Shown here: positions 25,154 to 33,580 of the stretch, in pieces | Layout of the letters: the number at the start of each line of letters is the position of its first letter | Numbering within the stretch: the stretch's first letter is position 1 | Source of the DNA: Chloroflexota bacterium | GTDB lineage: Bacteria; Chloroflexota; Chloroflexia; Chloroflexales; Herpetosiphonaceae | Direction of reading: 5' to 3' | Assembly: GCA_020161265.1 (NCBI GenBank) | Contig: JAIUOC010000005.1 | Span: 248,001-312,000 of the forward strand | DNA length: 64,000 nucleotides | The notes under the pieces: model-generated | What the model was told of the DNA's origin: nothing | What the model saw: only the letters and a program-made list of their open reading frames with translations | Databases searched by the model: none | Made by a program: the position numbers and the translations under genes

Positions 25154-26962
25154 TTATGGGCGACGCACCCCAAGCACAATCACGCTACCACGAGGAATCA
25201 AGGCTCCATTATCGATTGGCTGACCATTGGCGGTCGCACTCACCACCGTATTCGCCGCGATACTATCAAAGTTAGGAATCAAATCTGGTCCTTGCTCATC
25301 AACAATATCGAGGCGTAAATCGCTGCGCGTTGCCAAAATCGCCTCAGCCTCAGCCCGCTGGCGGCCAATCAGATCAGGGAAAATCACCAGATCGCCGACG
25401 CTCACGACCAATTCAATCTCGCTGCCTTGGGCCAATTTCAAGCCCGCTGGCGGATTTTGGCGCAAAACAAAGCCTGCCGGAATGGTTTGATCGGGCGTGT
25501 CAGTGCGCCGAACTTTAAACCCAGCGCGAATCAACGCATCCGAGGCCGCATCGAATTGTTGGCGGGTTACATCGGGAATTTCAACTTGGGCTGGCCCCAA
25601 ACTCAAGGTAAATGGAATGACCGTGCCTTTGGCAACCTTCGTTCCTGCAGCAACATCTTGGCCGATCACGGTTGCGGCTGGCGCAAGATCGTTGCGTGGC
25701 TCTTTACGTTGTTCGCCAAGCTCAAGCGATTTGAGCAGATCAAGCGCTTCGCTTTCGGTTCTGCCAACCAAATCGGGGACTTCAACCATCTCTGGGGCTG
25801 GAGTTGGCTCACCAGTTGGCGTAACTTGGGTCGGCTTGTTTCCACCAAAAGCCTGGCTGATCGATTGCATCACATCAGTAAACATCAACACATAAACCAA
25901 ACCGCCAATCCCAACCAATAAGAAGGTGGCAATCACCCATAAGCCGCAACCAGACGATTGACGTGCTTGGGGTTGGTTCATTGGCACGGGCTGTTGGGCT
26001 GCCAAGGGCGGAGCATAATTTTGGCGCGGGCGCGCTTGCGGCGCTGGTTGTTGACGGGGCGGACGCACCTCGGCAGGCTCTGGGGTTTGCGGCAAACGCC
26101 CGGCATTCGACGAAGGCACAGCCATGGTCGCTTGGTTGCCGCGCTCACGATAGAGCCGCAATAACTCGGCAAATGCCCGCGCCGATTGTGGGCGCTGAGC
26201 CGGATCTTTTGACATCGCTTGGAGCACAATCGCCTCAAGCTGTGGTGGAATCGACGGATTATAGCTGCGCAAAGGTGGCGGCGCTGCTTGGATATGCTGC
26301 AAGGCGACGGCTAAAGGCGAATCGCCACTAAACGGCAAACGTCCGGTCAGCATCTCATAGGTCAGTACGCCTAAGGCATAGACATCGGAAAGTGGGGTTG
26401 CGCCCAAACCTTGAGCCTGTTCTGGCGCAAGGTAATCGGCAGTCCCAAAGGTTGTACCTGGGTCGGTTAATGCCGAAGATTGCTTGCTTTTGGCGATGCC
26501 AAAATCGCTGAGCCGCGCATAATCATTAGCATCAATCAAGACATTTTGCGGCTTGACATCGCGGTGCACCAAGCCGCTATCGTGGGCTGCTTGCAAGGCC
26601 TCAGCCACTTGACGCACAATCGCCAAGGTGCGGGGCACTGGCAAGGGTGCTTGCAACGAAATAATTTCTTTGAGATCGGTACCTTGGACATATTCCATTA
26701 CAATATAGTGCAGATCGCCCTCAGCCCCGATATCATATACCCGCACAATATTGGGATGCCCTAATTGGGCGGCGGCATCGGCTTCGTGCTTAAAGCGGCG
26801 CAAAAATTGTTCATCACTGGCATATTGACCATGTAACACTTTAATTGCAACTGGTCGATTGAGTCGCAAATCGCGCCCAAGATAGACCGTTGCCATGCCG
26901 CCTTGGCCTAGTTTTCGCTCTAATTGATAGCGATTATTGAGAATTCGTGGTTGTTCGCTCAT
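25154..26962 (-). CDS. PknB-type Ser/Thr protein kinase with three PASTA domains
   Basis: A 602-residue membrane kinase. The kinase domain (about 11-270) has the glycine loop LGQGGMATVY, the VAIK lysine, the catalytic HRDVKPQN (near 135) and DFGIAKS, all intact. A Pro/Gln-rich linker and one membrane helix (about 342-362) follow, then three extracellular PASTA domains beginning VPDLVGRTESEA, IPDVTRQQFDAA and FPDLIGRQRAEA. PASTA domains sense muropeptides or lipid II, so it probably links wall state to growth. It starts seven bases after the YprB-like nuclease stop, with its RBS GAGGAG inside that gene's end. Confidence 0.95.
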   Translation of the reverse strand: MSEQPRILNNRYQLERKLGQGGMATVYLGRDLRLNRPVAIKVLHGQYASDEQFLRRFKHEADAAAQLGHPNIVRVYDIGAEGDLHYIVMEYVQGTDLKEIISLQAPLPVPRTLAIVRQVAEALQAAHDSGLVHRDVKPQNVLIDANDYARLSDFGIAKSKQSSALTDPGTTFGTADYLAPEQAQGLGATPLSDVYALGVLTYEMLTGRLPFSGDSPLAVALQHIQAAPPPLRSYNPSIPPQLEAIVLQAMSKDPAQRPQSARAFAELLRLYRERGNQATMAVPSSNAGRLPQTPEPAEVRPPRQQPAPQARPRQNYAPPLAAQQPVPMNQPQARQSSGCGLWVIATFLLVGIGGLVYVLMFTDVMQSISQAFGGNKPTQVTPTGEPTPAPEMVEVPDLVGRTESEALDLLKSLELGEQRKEPRNDLAPAATVIGQDVAAGTKVAKGTVIPFTLSLGPAQVEIPDVTRQQFDAASDALIRAGFKVRRTDTPDQTIPAGFVLRQNPPAGLKLAQGSEIELVVSVGDLVIFPDLIGRQRAEAEAILATRSDLRLDIVDEQGPDLIPNFDSIAANTVVSATANGQPIDNGALIPRGSVIVLGVRRP

Positions 26963-26969
26963 CGCCCCA

Positions 26970-27518
26970 CTAATACTCCTCGTCGCTCAATGGCGACAGC
27001 AACGATTGCTCAGACGCATGCCAAATCGTAACATGCGGGTGCAAATCAGGCTCAGCTAGTTTATGTAAGTAACAACGCAAACGTGGCAAATGAATAATAT
27101 CGTCGCGATTGTAACGTAATAATAAATCTAAAGCGTTTTGATCGTTATAGTTTTCGTAGGCTTGCCACAAACGCAAGGCATCACGACCATCAATCCCATG
27201 GGTAGAACGCGCAATTCCGATCTTTTGTTCAACAACTTTCAAGCCACCGCGCAGATTTTGCCGCCGACATTCGCGCAAGAGATCGCAATGCCCAAACTCG
27301 CGCTTTAAATCTGCGCCCAAGGCTTTGTAAATAATTGGCAGATCAAAACTTGCTCCATTAAAGGTATAGATCGTTTCGACTCCTGCCAAGGCCGCGTACA
27401 AGTTAACATCACTAACCCCAGCGCCAACCAGTTGAACTGTACCACGCCGGGGCAAGTAAATCCCAATCACGCTAATCGTGCGCTGCCAGGTTGTTTCAAT
27501 ATCAAGGTATGCGTCCAT
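26970..27518 (-). CDS. Ribonuclease H-like exonuclease domain protein (YprB/RNase_H_2 type)
   Basis: A 182-residue protein with the DEDD exonuclease layout: AYLDIETT (first Asp-Glu, residues 4-7), TFNGASFDLPII (second Asp, near 59) and YNRDDIIHLPRL (final Asp, near 140). This matches the RNase_H_2 family that includes B. subtilis YprB. Such proteins are predicted 3'-5' nucleases on DNA or RNA; the natural substrate is not known. It lacks the TPR tail of YprB. It is seven bases upstream of the PASTA kinase on the same strand, so likely co-transcribed. Confidence 0.85.
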   Translation of the reverse strand: MDAYLDIETTWQRTISVIGIYLPRRGTVQLVGAGVSDVNLYAALAGVETIYTFNGASFDLPIIYKALGADLKREFGHCDLLRECRRQNLRGGLKVVEQKIGIARSTHGIDGRDALRLWQAYENYNDQNALDLLLRYNRDDIIHLPRLRCYLHKLAEPDLHPHVTIWHASEQSLLSPLSDEEY

Positions 27519-27526
27519 AATTTGCG

Positions 27527-27664
27527 AGGGGTCAGGGGTCAGGCTCTAGGGATCAGGAACGTAGCTAGATTATTGAGTTTATAGCAATTCATACCTAGCT
27601 AACTTATCATTCAAACCAAACAATGGATACATGCTGACCCCTAGTTCCTAGTCCCTAATCCCTC
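27527..27664. repeat. Intergenic mosaic repeat, copy 5
   Basis: Left array GGGGTCAGGGGTCAGG with CTAGGGATCAGG (27527-27557) and inverted right array (27632-27664), about 75 bases of AT-rich sequence between them. It fills the gap between trpE and the YprB-like gene. Confidence 0.8.
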
Positions 27665-27666
27665 AT

Positions 27667-29184
27667 TTACAACTCCAACATCTCGGCGACGTGCAAGGCT
27701 CGAATCAGCGAACCAGCTTTGTTGCGGGTTTCGAGATCTTCCAATTTAACATCGCTATCGGCGACAATCCCCGCGCCCGCTTGCATATAGGCCACTCCAT
27801 CTTTGATAACCATTGTGCGAATAGTAATCGCTGTGTCAAGCGACAACCCGCCAAACGAGACATAGCCAACGCAACCACCATATGGCCCGCGTTGGGTTGG
27901 CTCTAATTCAGCGATAATTTCCATGGCCCGCACTTTGGGCGCACCGGTCAGCGTGCCAGCAGGGAAGCAGGCGCGTAAGGCATGCAATGGCGAGTAGCGC
28001 GAAGTATCCAAAGTACCTTTGACCACCGAAACTAAGTGCATCACATGCGAATATTTTTCAATTTGCATAAATTTGGGCACGTGGACGGTGCCAGGCAGCG
28101 AAACCCGCCCCACATCGTTGCGTCCAAGATCAACCAGCATCAAATGCTCAGCCCGTTCTTTTTCGTCGGCCAATAATTCAGCCTGCATGCGTGCTTCGTC
28201 ATCGGCATCACGTCCACGGCGGCGTGTGCCAGCAATTGGGTGGGTCTCGATAATGCCATCTTCAACCCGCACCAACATTTCGGGTGATGCCCCAATAATT
28301 GCCGCGTCAGGCACATTCAAAAAGAACATATAGGGCGATGGATTGACCGTGCGCAGTGCTCGATAGACGGCAAATGGCTCGGCATCGGTTTCACGCTGAA
28401 AACGCTGCGATAAGACCACTTGGAAAATATCGCCAGCCCGAATATATTCGCGGGCTTTTTCAATCGCGGCGCTAAATTCACTAAATGATTGATTTGATTG
28501 CAATTGCTCGTTGAGTTCGGGCAAACTGGGCGAGGCAGCGCTTGAGCTATAGACTTCGGGCGCTAATGGCCGCACAAGTTTCTTGGTCATGGCTTCGATG
28601 GCTTTGTTGGCTTCGGCAAATTGAGTCGCCAAATCCACCGCCGAATCGAACACCAGTGTGCTCATAATTTTGATCGTATGGCGCACATGGTCGAAAGCCA
28701 AAACCGTTTTGACCACCATCCACACGCCATCGGGAATTTGCAAGGGGCGCAGGGTTGGCGCAGGCAAACGTTCAAAAGTACGCACAGTTTCATAGCCCAA
28801 AAAGCCGACCGCCCCGCCCGTAAAGCGTGGCAAATCAGGTTGAGGCGCAGGGTTAGCGCGTTGCGTGCCAACCACCAAGCGTTCTAATTGATCAAGCGTC
28901 GTCAGATCATCAAAGCTGGTACGTTCGCCATTGGCAGTTTCAATAATACTTTGCTGGCCGAGACCGCGAATAATCAAATGTGGTTCGCAGCCAATAAATG
29001 AATAGCGACCAATTTGCTCGCCACCCTCAACACTTTCAAGCAAGAAACTATAGTGGCCCTGAGCAACCTTCAAGTACGCCGACACTGGCGTTTCCAAATC
29101 GGCGACTAACTCACGATAGACTGCACATTGGGTGTAGCCAGCCGCAGCCCATGCTTGCACTTGTTCAAATGTTGGCGAAGCCAT
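27667..29184 (-). CDS. trpE: Anthranilate synthase component I
   Basis: A 505-residue chorismate-utilising enzyme making anthranilate, first step of tryptophan synthesis. The N-terminal LLES motif (SFLLESVEG, near 49) is the Trp feedback site. The chorismate site is complete: GDIFQVVLSQRF, GASPEML, PIAGTRRRG, LVDLGRNDVGRV and GTLTGAPKVRAMEII with GPYGGCVGY. Length is normal. It needs TrpG for glutamine-dependent activity; no trpG, trpD or other trp gene is nearby, so the pathway is dispersed. Flanked by mosaic repeats on both sides, so probably monocistronic. No attenuator is visible upstream. Confidence 0.96.
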   Translation of the reverse strand: MASPTFEQVQAWAAAGYTQCAVYRELVADLETPVSAYLKVAQGHYSFLLESVEGGEQIGRYSFIGCEPHLIIRGLGQQSIIETANGERTSFDDLTTLDQLERLVVGTQRANPAPQPDLPRFTGGAVGFLGYETVRTFERLPAPTLRPLQIPDGVWMVVKTVLAFDHVRHTIKIMSTLVFDSAVDLATQFAEANKAIEAMTKKLVRPLAPEVYSSSAASPSLPELNEQLQSNQSFSEFSAAIEKAREYIRAGDIFQVVLSQRFQRETDAEPFAVYRALRTVNPSPYMFFLNVPDAAIIGASPEMLVRVEDGIIETHPIAGTRRRGRDADDEARMQAELLADEKERAEHLMLVDLGRNDVGRVSLPGTVHVPKFMQIEKYSHVMHLVSVVKGTLDTSRYSPLHALRACFPAGTLTGAPKVRAMEIIAELEPTQRGPYGGCVGYVSFGGLSLDTAITIRTMVIKDGVAYMQAGAGIVADSDVKLEDLETRNKAGSLIRALHVAEMLEL

Positions 29185-29210
29185 GAACGCTCCATAAAAA
29201 CTATAAGAAG

Positions 29211-29318
29211 AGGGGGTCAGGGGTCAGATGCTAGGGACTAGTCCGAGGAATGTAAAATAAAAGATCAACCATAAATCAAGCCAACTCCTGACCCCTGATT
29301 CCTAGCCCCTGATACCTA
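29211..29318. repeat. Intergenic mosaic repeat, copy 6
   Basis: GGGGGTCAGGGGTCAG and TAGGGACTAG (29212-29242) against inverted CCTGACCCCTGATTCCTAGCCCCTGA (in parts, 29287-29313). It separates the Rrf2 gene from trpE, both on the minus strand. Confidence 0.8.
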
Positions 29319-29744
29319 AATATAATACATCGGCGAATCGAGTTGCTGGTGTTTACGTTGACAGAGATCGGCGATGGTCATTTCGCTGAGATGGCCTTCG
29401 ATCACGGCACGTAATTCGCCCCAAACTTCGCCCAACAAACCAGCATCGAAGGTATCGAGGCTTGCGCCTTCGGGTGTTGGCAACAATGGCCCTTCCAACA
29501 CCAAAATGGCATCAAGCAAGCTAATTGCTTGGGGCGGGCGAGCCAACTGATGACCACCTTGAGGGCCACGCACGCTGGTAATCAGGCCAGCTTTGCGTAA
29601 TGCGATTAACAATTGATTGAGATAATTTTCTGAGATAGCTTGACGCTCGGCAATTTCGTGGCTTTGCACCAAACCTTCGCCATAGTGCTGAGCCAAATCA
29701 AATAACGCTCGCACGCCATATTCACCTTTGGTTGATAATCGCAT
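29316..29744 (-). CDS. Rrf2 family transcriptional regulator
   Basis: A 142-residue winged-helix regulator: MRLSTKGEYGVRALFDLA at the start and the HTH QAISENYLNQLLIALRKAGLITSVRGPQGGHQLARP (residues about 33-70, quoted in outline) are typical of Rrf2. Rrf2 proteins such as IscR, NsrR and CymR sense iron-sulfur clusters or cysteine status. Here only one Cys is present (DLCQRK near 129), so the three-Cys cluster site of IscR is missing and a CymR- or RirA-unlike mechanism must be assumed. Its targets are not visible. Confidence 0.92.
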   Translation of the reverse strand: MRLSTKGEYGVRALFDLAQHYGEGLVQSHEIAERQAISENYLNQLLIALRKAGLITSVRGPQGGHQLARPPQAISLLDAILVLEGPLLPTPEGASLDTFDAGLLGEVWGELRAVIEGHLSEMTIADLCQRKHQQLDSPMYYI

Positions 29745-29827
29745 TCTGCCTCATTGCTGCTATATACAATCAATTCAGATAGCCGCCATGCTAGCATTAG
29801 GGGCCAGAGAAGTCAAAAGCTAGCCTT

Positions 29828-30343
29828 TTAAATTGGTCGCCACCATGGGCAACAGTTGGGCAGTTGCTCCGATTGAATTGCTTGCTCGGTTTTACATTCA
29901 ACATAGCGATTAAAAATACAATTGGCACAGCAGCGCACATGGACATGGCAGCGCCAACAAAAGGTCGCACTAGCATACAATTGGGCATCGCAGGCATAAC
30001 AACAGACTGGCAATTCAGCCAATTGGCTCAAACTCAATGGCTCAGGCGGGCTCCACGGCGGCAATGGCTCAGGCTCAGCGACAATCGGCTCAAGTGGGCC
30101 GCGCAAACTGGCCAAACCGCGAATCGCTGCATGGTTATAGGGATTGATCGCTAGCACCCGCTCCAAGCAGGCAATTTGCTGTTCGGGCAACTCAACCGCG
30201 CCACTCAGCCAAAGCAAAGCGATTTCGTTATAGGGTTCTAGGGCTAAAGCTTGGGTTAAATAAACCCGGGCGCTGCGACGGTCGCCAGCATATAACGCCG
30301 CCACCGCTGTTTCAAGCAGTGCCGCCACTTGATTCGAAGTCAT
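29828..30343 (-). CDS. TPR plus Cys-rich zinc-ribbon protein
   Basis: A 171-residue protein. Residues 1-80 form two to three TPR-like helical pairs (LYAGDRRSARVYLTQALALEP, then ALLWLSGAVELPEQQIACLERVLAINP, in outline), a Chloroflexota-style arrangement. A Pro/Glu-rich hinge (about 85-105) leads to a Cys-rich C-terminus with CCYAC, CWRC and CCANC spaced as a zinc ribbon or double zinc knuckle. Function unknown; protein-protein binding is likely. It starts 25 bases after selA on the same strand, so may belong to a kinase-selA-this gene operon. Confidence 0.6.
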   Translation of the reverse strand: MTSNQVAALLETAVAALYAGDRRSARVYLTQALALEPYNEIALLWLSGAVELPEQQIACLERVLAINPYNHAAIRGLASLRGPLEPIVAEPEPLPPWSPPEPLSLSQLAELPVCCYACDAQLYASATFCWRCHVHVRCCANCIFNRYVECKTEQAIQSEQLPNCCPWWRPI

Positions 30344-30368
30344 AGGTTGCGTCCCTCTCTATGACAGG

Positions 30369-31709
30369 TTAGGCTGGATCGAGGGCTGCTAACGCCGCCA
30401 TAAGCACTGCATCCTGCTCAGGTAGCACAGTCCGCAGATCAAGGATTAGGCGCTGCGCTTGAATTCGGCCAACAATGGGTGGGTCGTTGGCACGAAGTTG
30501 TTTGCTCAAAGCTTCAGCCGCGCCGTCAAGGGCTAGCCCTCGGCTTGGCAAGCTTGAGCCAGGCAGCGAACCACCGCCAATGGTAGCATGAGTTGCCACA
30601 AGTTGGGCAGCGGGGTATTGCGCCAGCAGCGGGATTGCGCGTTGTTCTAATTCATCAAGCGAACTAGCCACCATGCGCCAGATTGGAATTTCGCTGCTCG
30701 CTCGCTCGGTTTCATAGGCCATAAGCGTGGCACTCAAGGCGGCAATCGTCAATTTATCAACCCGTAGCGCCCGCAATAATGGATGTTTGCGCAGTTGATC
30801 GATCAGCTGGCGTTTGCCGACAATCAGCCCTGCTTGCGGGCCACCAAGCAATTTATCGCCGCTGAACACTACTAAATCAGCCTTGGCTTGAACCATCATG
30901 GCAACCGTTGGCTCAGCTGCCAAGCCAAAGCTCTGGGTATCCAACAACGCGCCGCTGCCAAGATCGCAAATCAAAAGTTTTTGATGCTCATGGGCGGCTT
31001 GTGCTAATTCGGCCACACTTGGCTCGTGGGTAAATCCCAGCACCTGAAAATTCGAGGCATGGACATGCAATAACGCTGCGGTTTGGTTGGTGATCGCTGC
31101 CGTATAATCGGGCAAATAGCTGCGGTTGGTCGTGCCAACATCGACTAAAGTGCAACCACTTTGACGCAAAATATCAGGAATTCGAAAGCCGCCGCCAATT
31201 TCAACTGCATGGCCGCGACTCACAATTACTTCGCGGCCTTGGGCGAAACAACTCAAACAGAGCAGCATCGCCGCCGCCGCATTATTGACCACCAACGCCG
31301 CTTCGGCTCCGGTCAAGCGTTGCAGTTGTGGCTCCAACAAACTATTGCGTGAACCACGCTCGCCCTGCGCCAAATCGTATTCGAGGTTGCTATAGCCAGC
31401 ACTGGCCGTAATCATGGCCTGATGGGCAGCAGCACTGAGCGGCGCACGCCCAAGATTGGTGTGTAAAATCACGCCGGTAGCATTAATCACTTGACGCAGT
31501 GGAGGTTGTTGGCGCTGGAGGATTAAGCGCTCAGCATGGGCCAAAATCTGCTCAATTGAACATTCAGCAGCATGGTTGCGAATCGCGTGGCGAGCCTGCT
31601 CAAGGCTCGTTCGGGCAGCCTCAACTAACCATTGGGCAGGCAATTCGGGAAAACGCTCGGCTAGCAGGCCAATCAGCCCATGCACCGCTGGCAAATTACG
31701 CAAACTCAC
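30369..31709 (-). CDS. selA: L-seryl-tRNA(Sec) selenium transferase
   Basis: A 446-residue PLP enzyme that converts seryl-tRNA(Sec) to selenocysteinyl-tRNA(Sec). The opening LRNLPAVHGLI, the NATGVILHTNLGRAPLS signature and the PLP-lysine segment FSGDKLLGGPQAG (Lys near 286) are characteristic; length is typical. It starts with GTG, nine bases after the Ser/Thr kinase stop, so the two are likely co-transcribed. selB, selC and selD are not in the window. It could also be a SelA-like paralogue, but the motifs fit true SelA. Confidence 0.9.
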   Translation of the reverse strand: MSLRNLPAVHGLIGLLAERFPELPAQWLVEAARTSLEQARHAIRNHAAECSIEQILAHAERLILQRQQPPLRQVINATGVILHTNLGRAPLSAAAHQAMITASAGYSNLEYDLAQGERGSRNSLLEPQLQRLTGAEAALVVNNAAAAMLLCLSCFAQGREVIVSRGHAVEIGGGFRIPDILRQSGCTLVDVGTTNRSYLPDYTAAITNQTAALLHVHASNFQVLGFTHEPSVAELAQAAHEHQKLLICDLGSGALLDTQSFGLAAEPTVAMMVQAKADLVVFSGDKLLGGPQAGLIVGKRQLIDQLRKHPLLRALRVDKLTIAALSATLMAYETERASSEIPIWRMVASSLDELEQRAIPLLAQYPAAQLVATHATIGGGSLPGSSLPSRGLALDGAAEALSKQLRANDPPIVGRIQAQRLILDLRTVLPEQDAVLMAALAALDPA

Positions 31710-31718
31710 CAGCCAACC

Positions 31719-33428
31719 TCAGGAGATCGGCGACGGCGCAGGCCGTGGCAACGGATAAACCACAGTTGGCTCAACCCCAGGATTCGTCACGGTTGGCAGA
31801 TCTTGGGTTGGCGCAGCGGTTGGGCCATTGGTTGGGGTTGGCGGTGGCACATCAGTTGGCGTTGCTTGAATTGGCGTTGGCTCAACTGGTGTATTCGATG
31901 GCACAACCGTCGTTGGTTGGGTGGTGCGGGTCGGCGGCACGGTGCGCGTTGGTTGGATTGTGCGCGTCGGTGTATTCGATGGCACAGTTGCGCTTGGCTC
32001 AGGCGTGGCGCTGGGCGGCTCGGTTGGCGCATCGGTTGGAGTTGGTTCAGGCGTATTGCTCGGAATCGCCGTGGGAATCCGCGTCGATTCGGGCACAAAT
32101 GGCCCTGATAAGCTGCTGGTTTGGGTGGCAGTTGGCAATGAAATCAAACCGCGATTGCCCTGACCAATCCGTTGCCAGAATACAATCCCCAACACAGCTA
32201 GGGTTATAATGATCGCGACAGGGTAAATAATTTTTAAAGGATCGCTGGTTGTGGCCGTGCGCATCACCGGACGAGTGCGCATGCGAGGCCGTGCAGCATT
32301 ACTACTGCTTGGCGGCGTTGGGCGCGGGCGGGGCTGAGCCGGAGCAGCTTGAGGCCGCGATTGAGCACTCGGCGCAACTCGTGCCGTTGGATTCGGATTG
32401 CTTGGGCGGGGCACAGGTTGCGGCACAGGTGTGGCAGGTCGGGCTTGCGGCTGAATCGAGCCAACATCGGTTTGAGCGTTCGGATCATGTTGGCGTTGCA
32501 AGGATGGCAGCGCATTTATCGCCACAGTAGCTTTGCCAGCTGAAGAACCAGCCGGAACCGCCAAGCCGCGCAAATCGTCTTTGCTAGGAATCGTAATGCC
32601 AGCTCGACCGGAGAGCGTGCGTAGGGCATCGATAAAGGCAACTGCCGATGGCGGGCGGTCGCTTGGTTGCTTGGCCAATGCTCGCTCAAAGACCTTATCG
32701 AAAGCCGCTGGTAAGCCAGGTACAAGGCTGGTGATCGCTGGCGGCGGCGTGTAGGTGTGAGCAACCAGCAACTCTGGAACCGTTCCAGTAAAGGGAACTT
32801 GGCCAGTGATCACTTCAAAAGCCACAATTCCTAAAGCATATAAATCGGAGCGGCCATCAACCAACTGAGCTGAGGCTTGTTCAGGGGCAATATATTCTGG
32901 CGTGCCCATAAACATCCCGGCGCGGGTTAGACGCTTATCATTAACAACTGGTGCTTGAGCAATGCCGAAATCGGTCAATAACACCCGACCATCGGCATTG
33001 AGCAAGATATTGTGGGGTTTGACATCACGATGCACTGCTTGCTGCGAATGGGCATAATCTAAGGCCTCAGCCACGGGCATTAACAACGCCACGGCATAGC
33101 CCAACCCAAGCGCACCTTGTTCATCGATGGCTGCTTGGAGCGAACGCCCAGCAATATATTCCATGGCGATGTAGGGCAAGCCTTCGGCCTCACCAACATC
33201 AAAAATGGTTACAATATTAGGATGATGCAAATTGCCAGCGGTAATCGCTTCGCGCTCAAAGCGCTGGCTCGATTCAGGGTCACTCGCCAGCTGAGGTGCA
33301 AGAATTTTAAGTGCAACCGTTCGTTGCAAAGTGGTATCAGTCGCACGAAAAACGCGGGCCATACCACCGCGCCCAACTTCGTTGTGCAAAATATACTTGC
33401 CAAATTGGCGACCATTCCAAGAAGTCAA
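31719..33428 (-). CDS. Membrane Ser/Thr protein kinase with Thr/Pro-rich extracellular tail
   Basis: A 569-residue kinase, starting at TTG (33428) with AAGGAG upstream. The kinase domain (about 11-275) is intact: VGRGGMARVF, VALKIL, HRDVKPHN (near 132), DFGIAQAP and the APE-like region PEYIAPEQ. A Pro/Arg linker leads to one membrane helix (about 399-418) and then about 150 residues rich in Thr, Pro and Ser with repeated TPT, PTRT and SNTP units: an extended, probably glycosylated stalk with no folded sensor. It is divergent from an FHA regulator and leads an apparent operon with selA. Confidence 0.93.
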   Translation of the reverse strand: MTSWNGRQFGKYILHNEVGRGGMARVFRATDTTLQRTVALKILAPQLASDPESSQRFEREAITAGNLHHPNIVTIFDVGEAEGLPYIAMEYIAGRSLQAAIDEQGALGLGYAVALLMPVAEALDYAHSQQAVHRDVKPHNILLNADGRVLLTDFGIAQAPVVNDKRLTRAGMFMGTPEYIAPEQASAQLVDGRSDLYALGIVAFEVITGQVPFTGTVPELLVAHTYTPPPAITSLVPGLPAAFDKVFERALAKQPSDRPPSAVAFIDALRTLSGRAGITIPSKDDLRGLAVPAGSSAGKATVAINALPSLQRQHDPNAQTDVGSIQPQARPATPVPQPVPRPSNPNPTARVAPSAQSRPQAAPAQPRPRPTPPSSSNAARPRMRTRPVMRTATTSDPLKIIYPVAIIITLAVLGIVFWQRIGQGNRGLISLPTATQTSSLSGPFVPESTRIPTAIPSNTPEPTPTDAPTEPPSATPEPSATVPSNTPTRTIQPTRTVPPTRTTQPTTVVPSNTPVEPTPIQATPTDVPPPTPTNGPTAAPTQDLPTVTNPGVEPTVVYPLPRPAPSPIS

Positions 33429-33465
33429 ACGCCCGCTCCTTGCGCCTCTAGCGCATTCAGAAGCC

Positions 33466-33497
33466 CTATGTTAGAATCGCGTCACATTCTAGCATAG
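33466..33497. promoter_or_regulatory. Candidate operator with back-to-back -10 elements between kinase and FHA regulator
   Basis: CTATGTTAGAAT (33466-33477) and ATTCTAGCATAG (33486-33497) form a 12-bp inverted repeat with one mismatch and an eight-base spacer. Each arm contains TAGAAT in outward direction, a plausible -10 for both divergent genes. On the minus strand a GAGACA lies 17 bases upstream of it. Confidence 0.45.
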
Positions 33498-33580
33498 CCC
33501 TTTTGCTTTGTCTCTGACTAAGACTCTAGCATACCATACCACGCCTCTCCATGCATCGTGTGTTTGAGGAGGAATTTTTT

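Noticed and set aside
27667-29184. Aminodeoxychorismate synthase (pabB) instead of trpE
   Set aside because: The LLES feedback motif and PIAGTRRRG fit TrpE; PabB normally has a different lysine-containing active-site motif.
31499-32209. 236-codon plus-strand frame across selA and the kinase tail
   Set aside because: Antisense to two recognisable genes; low-complexity translation caused by Thr/Pro codons on the other strand.
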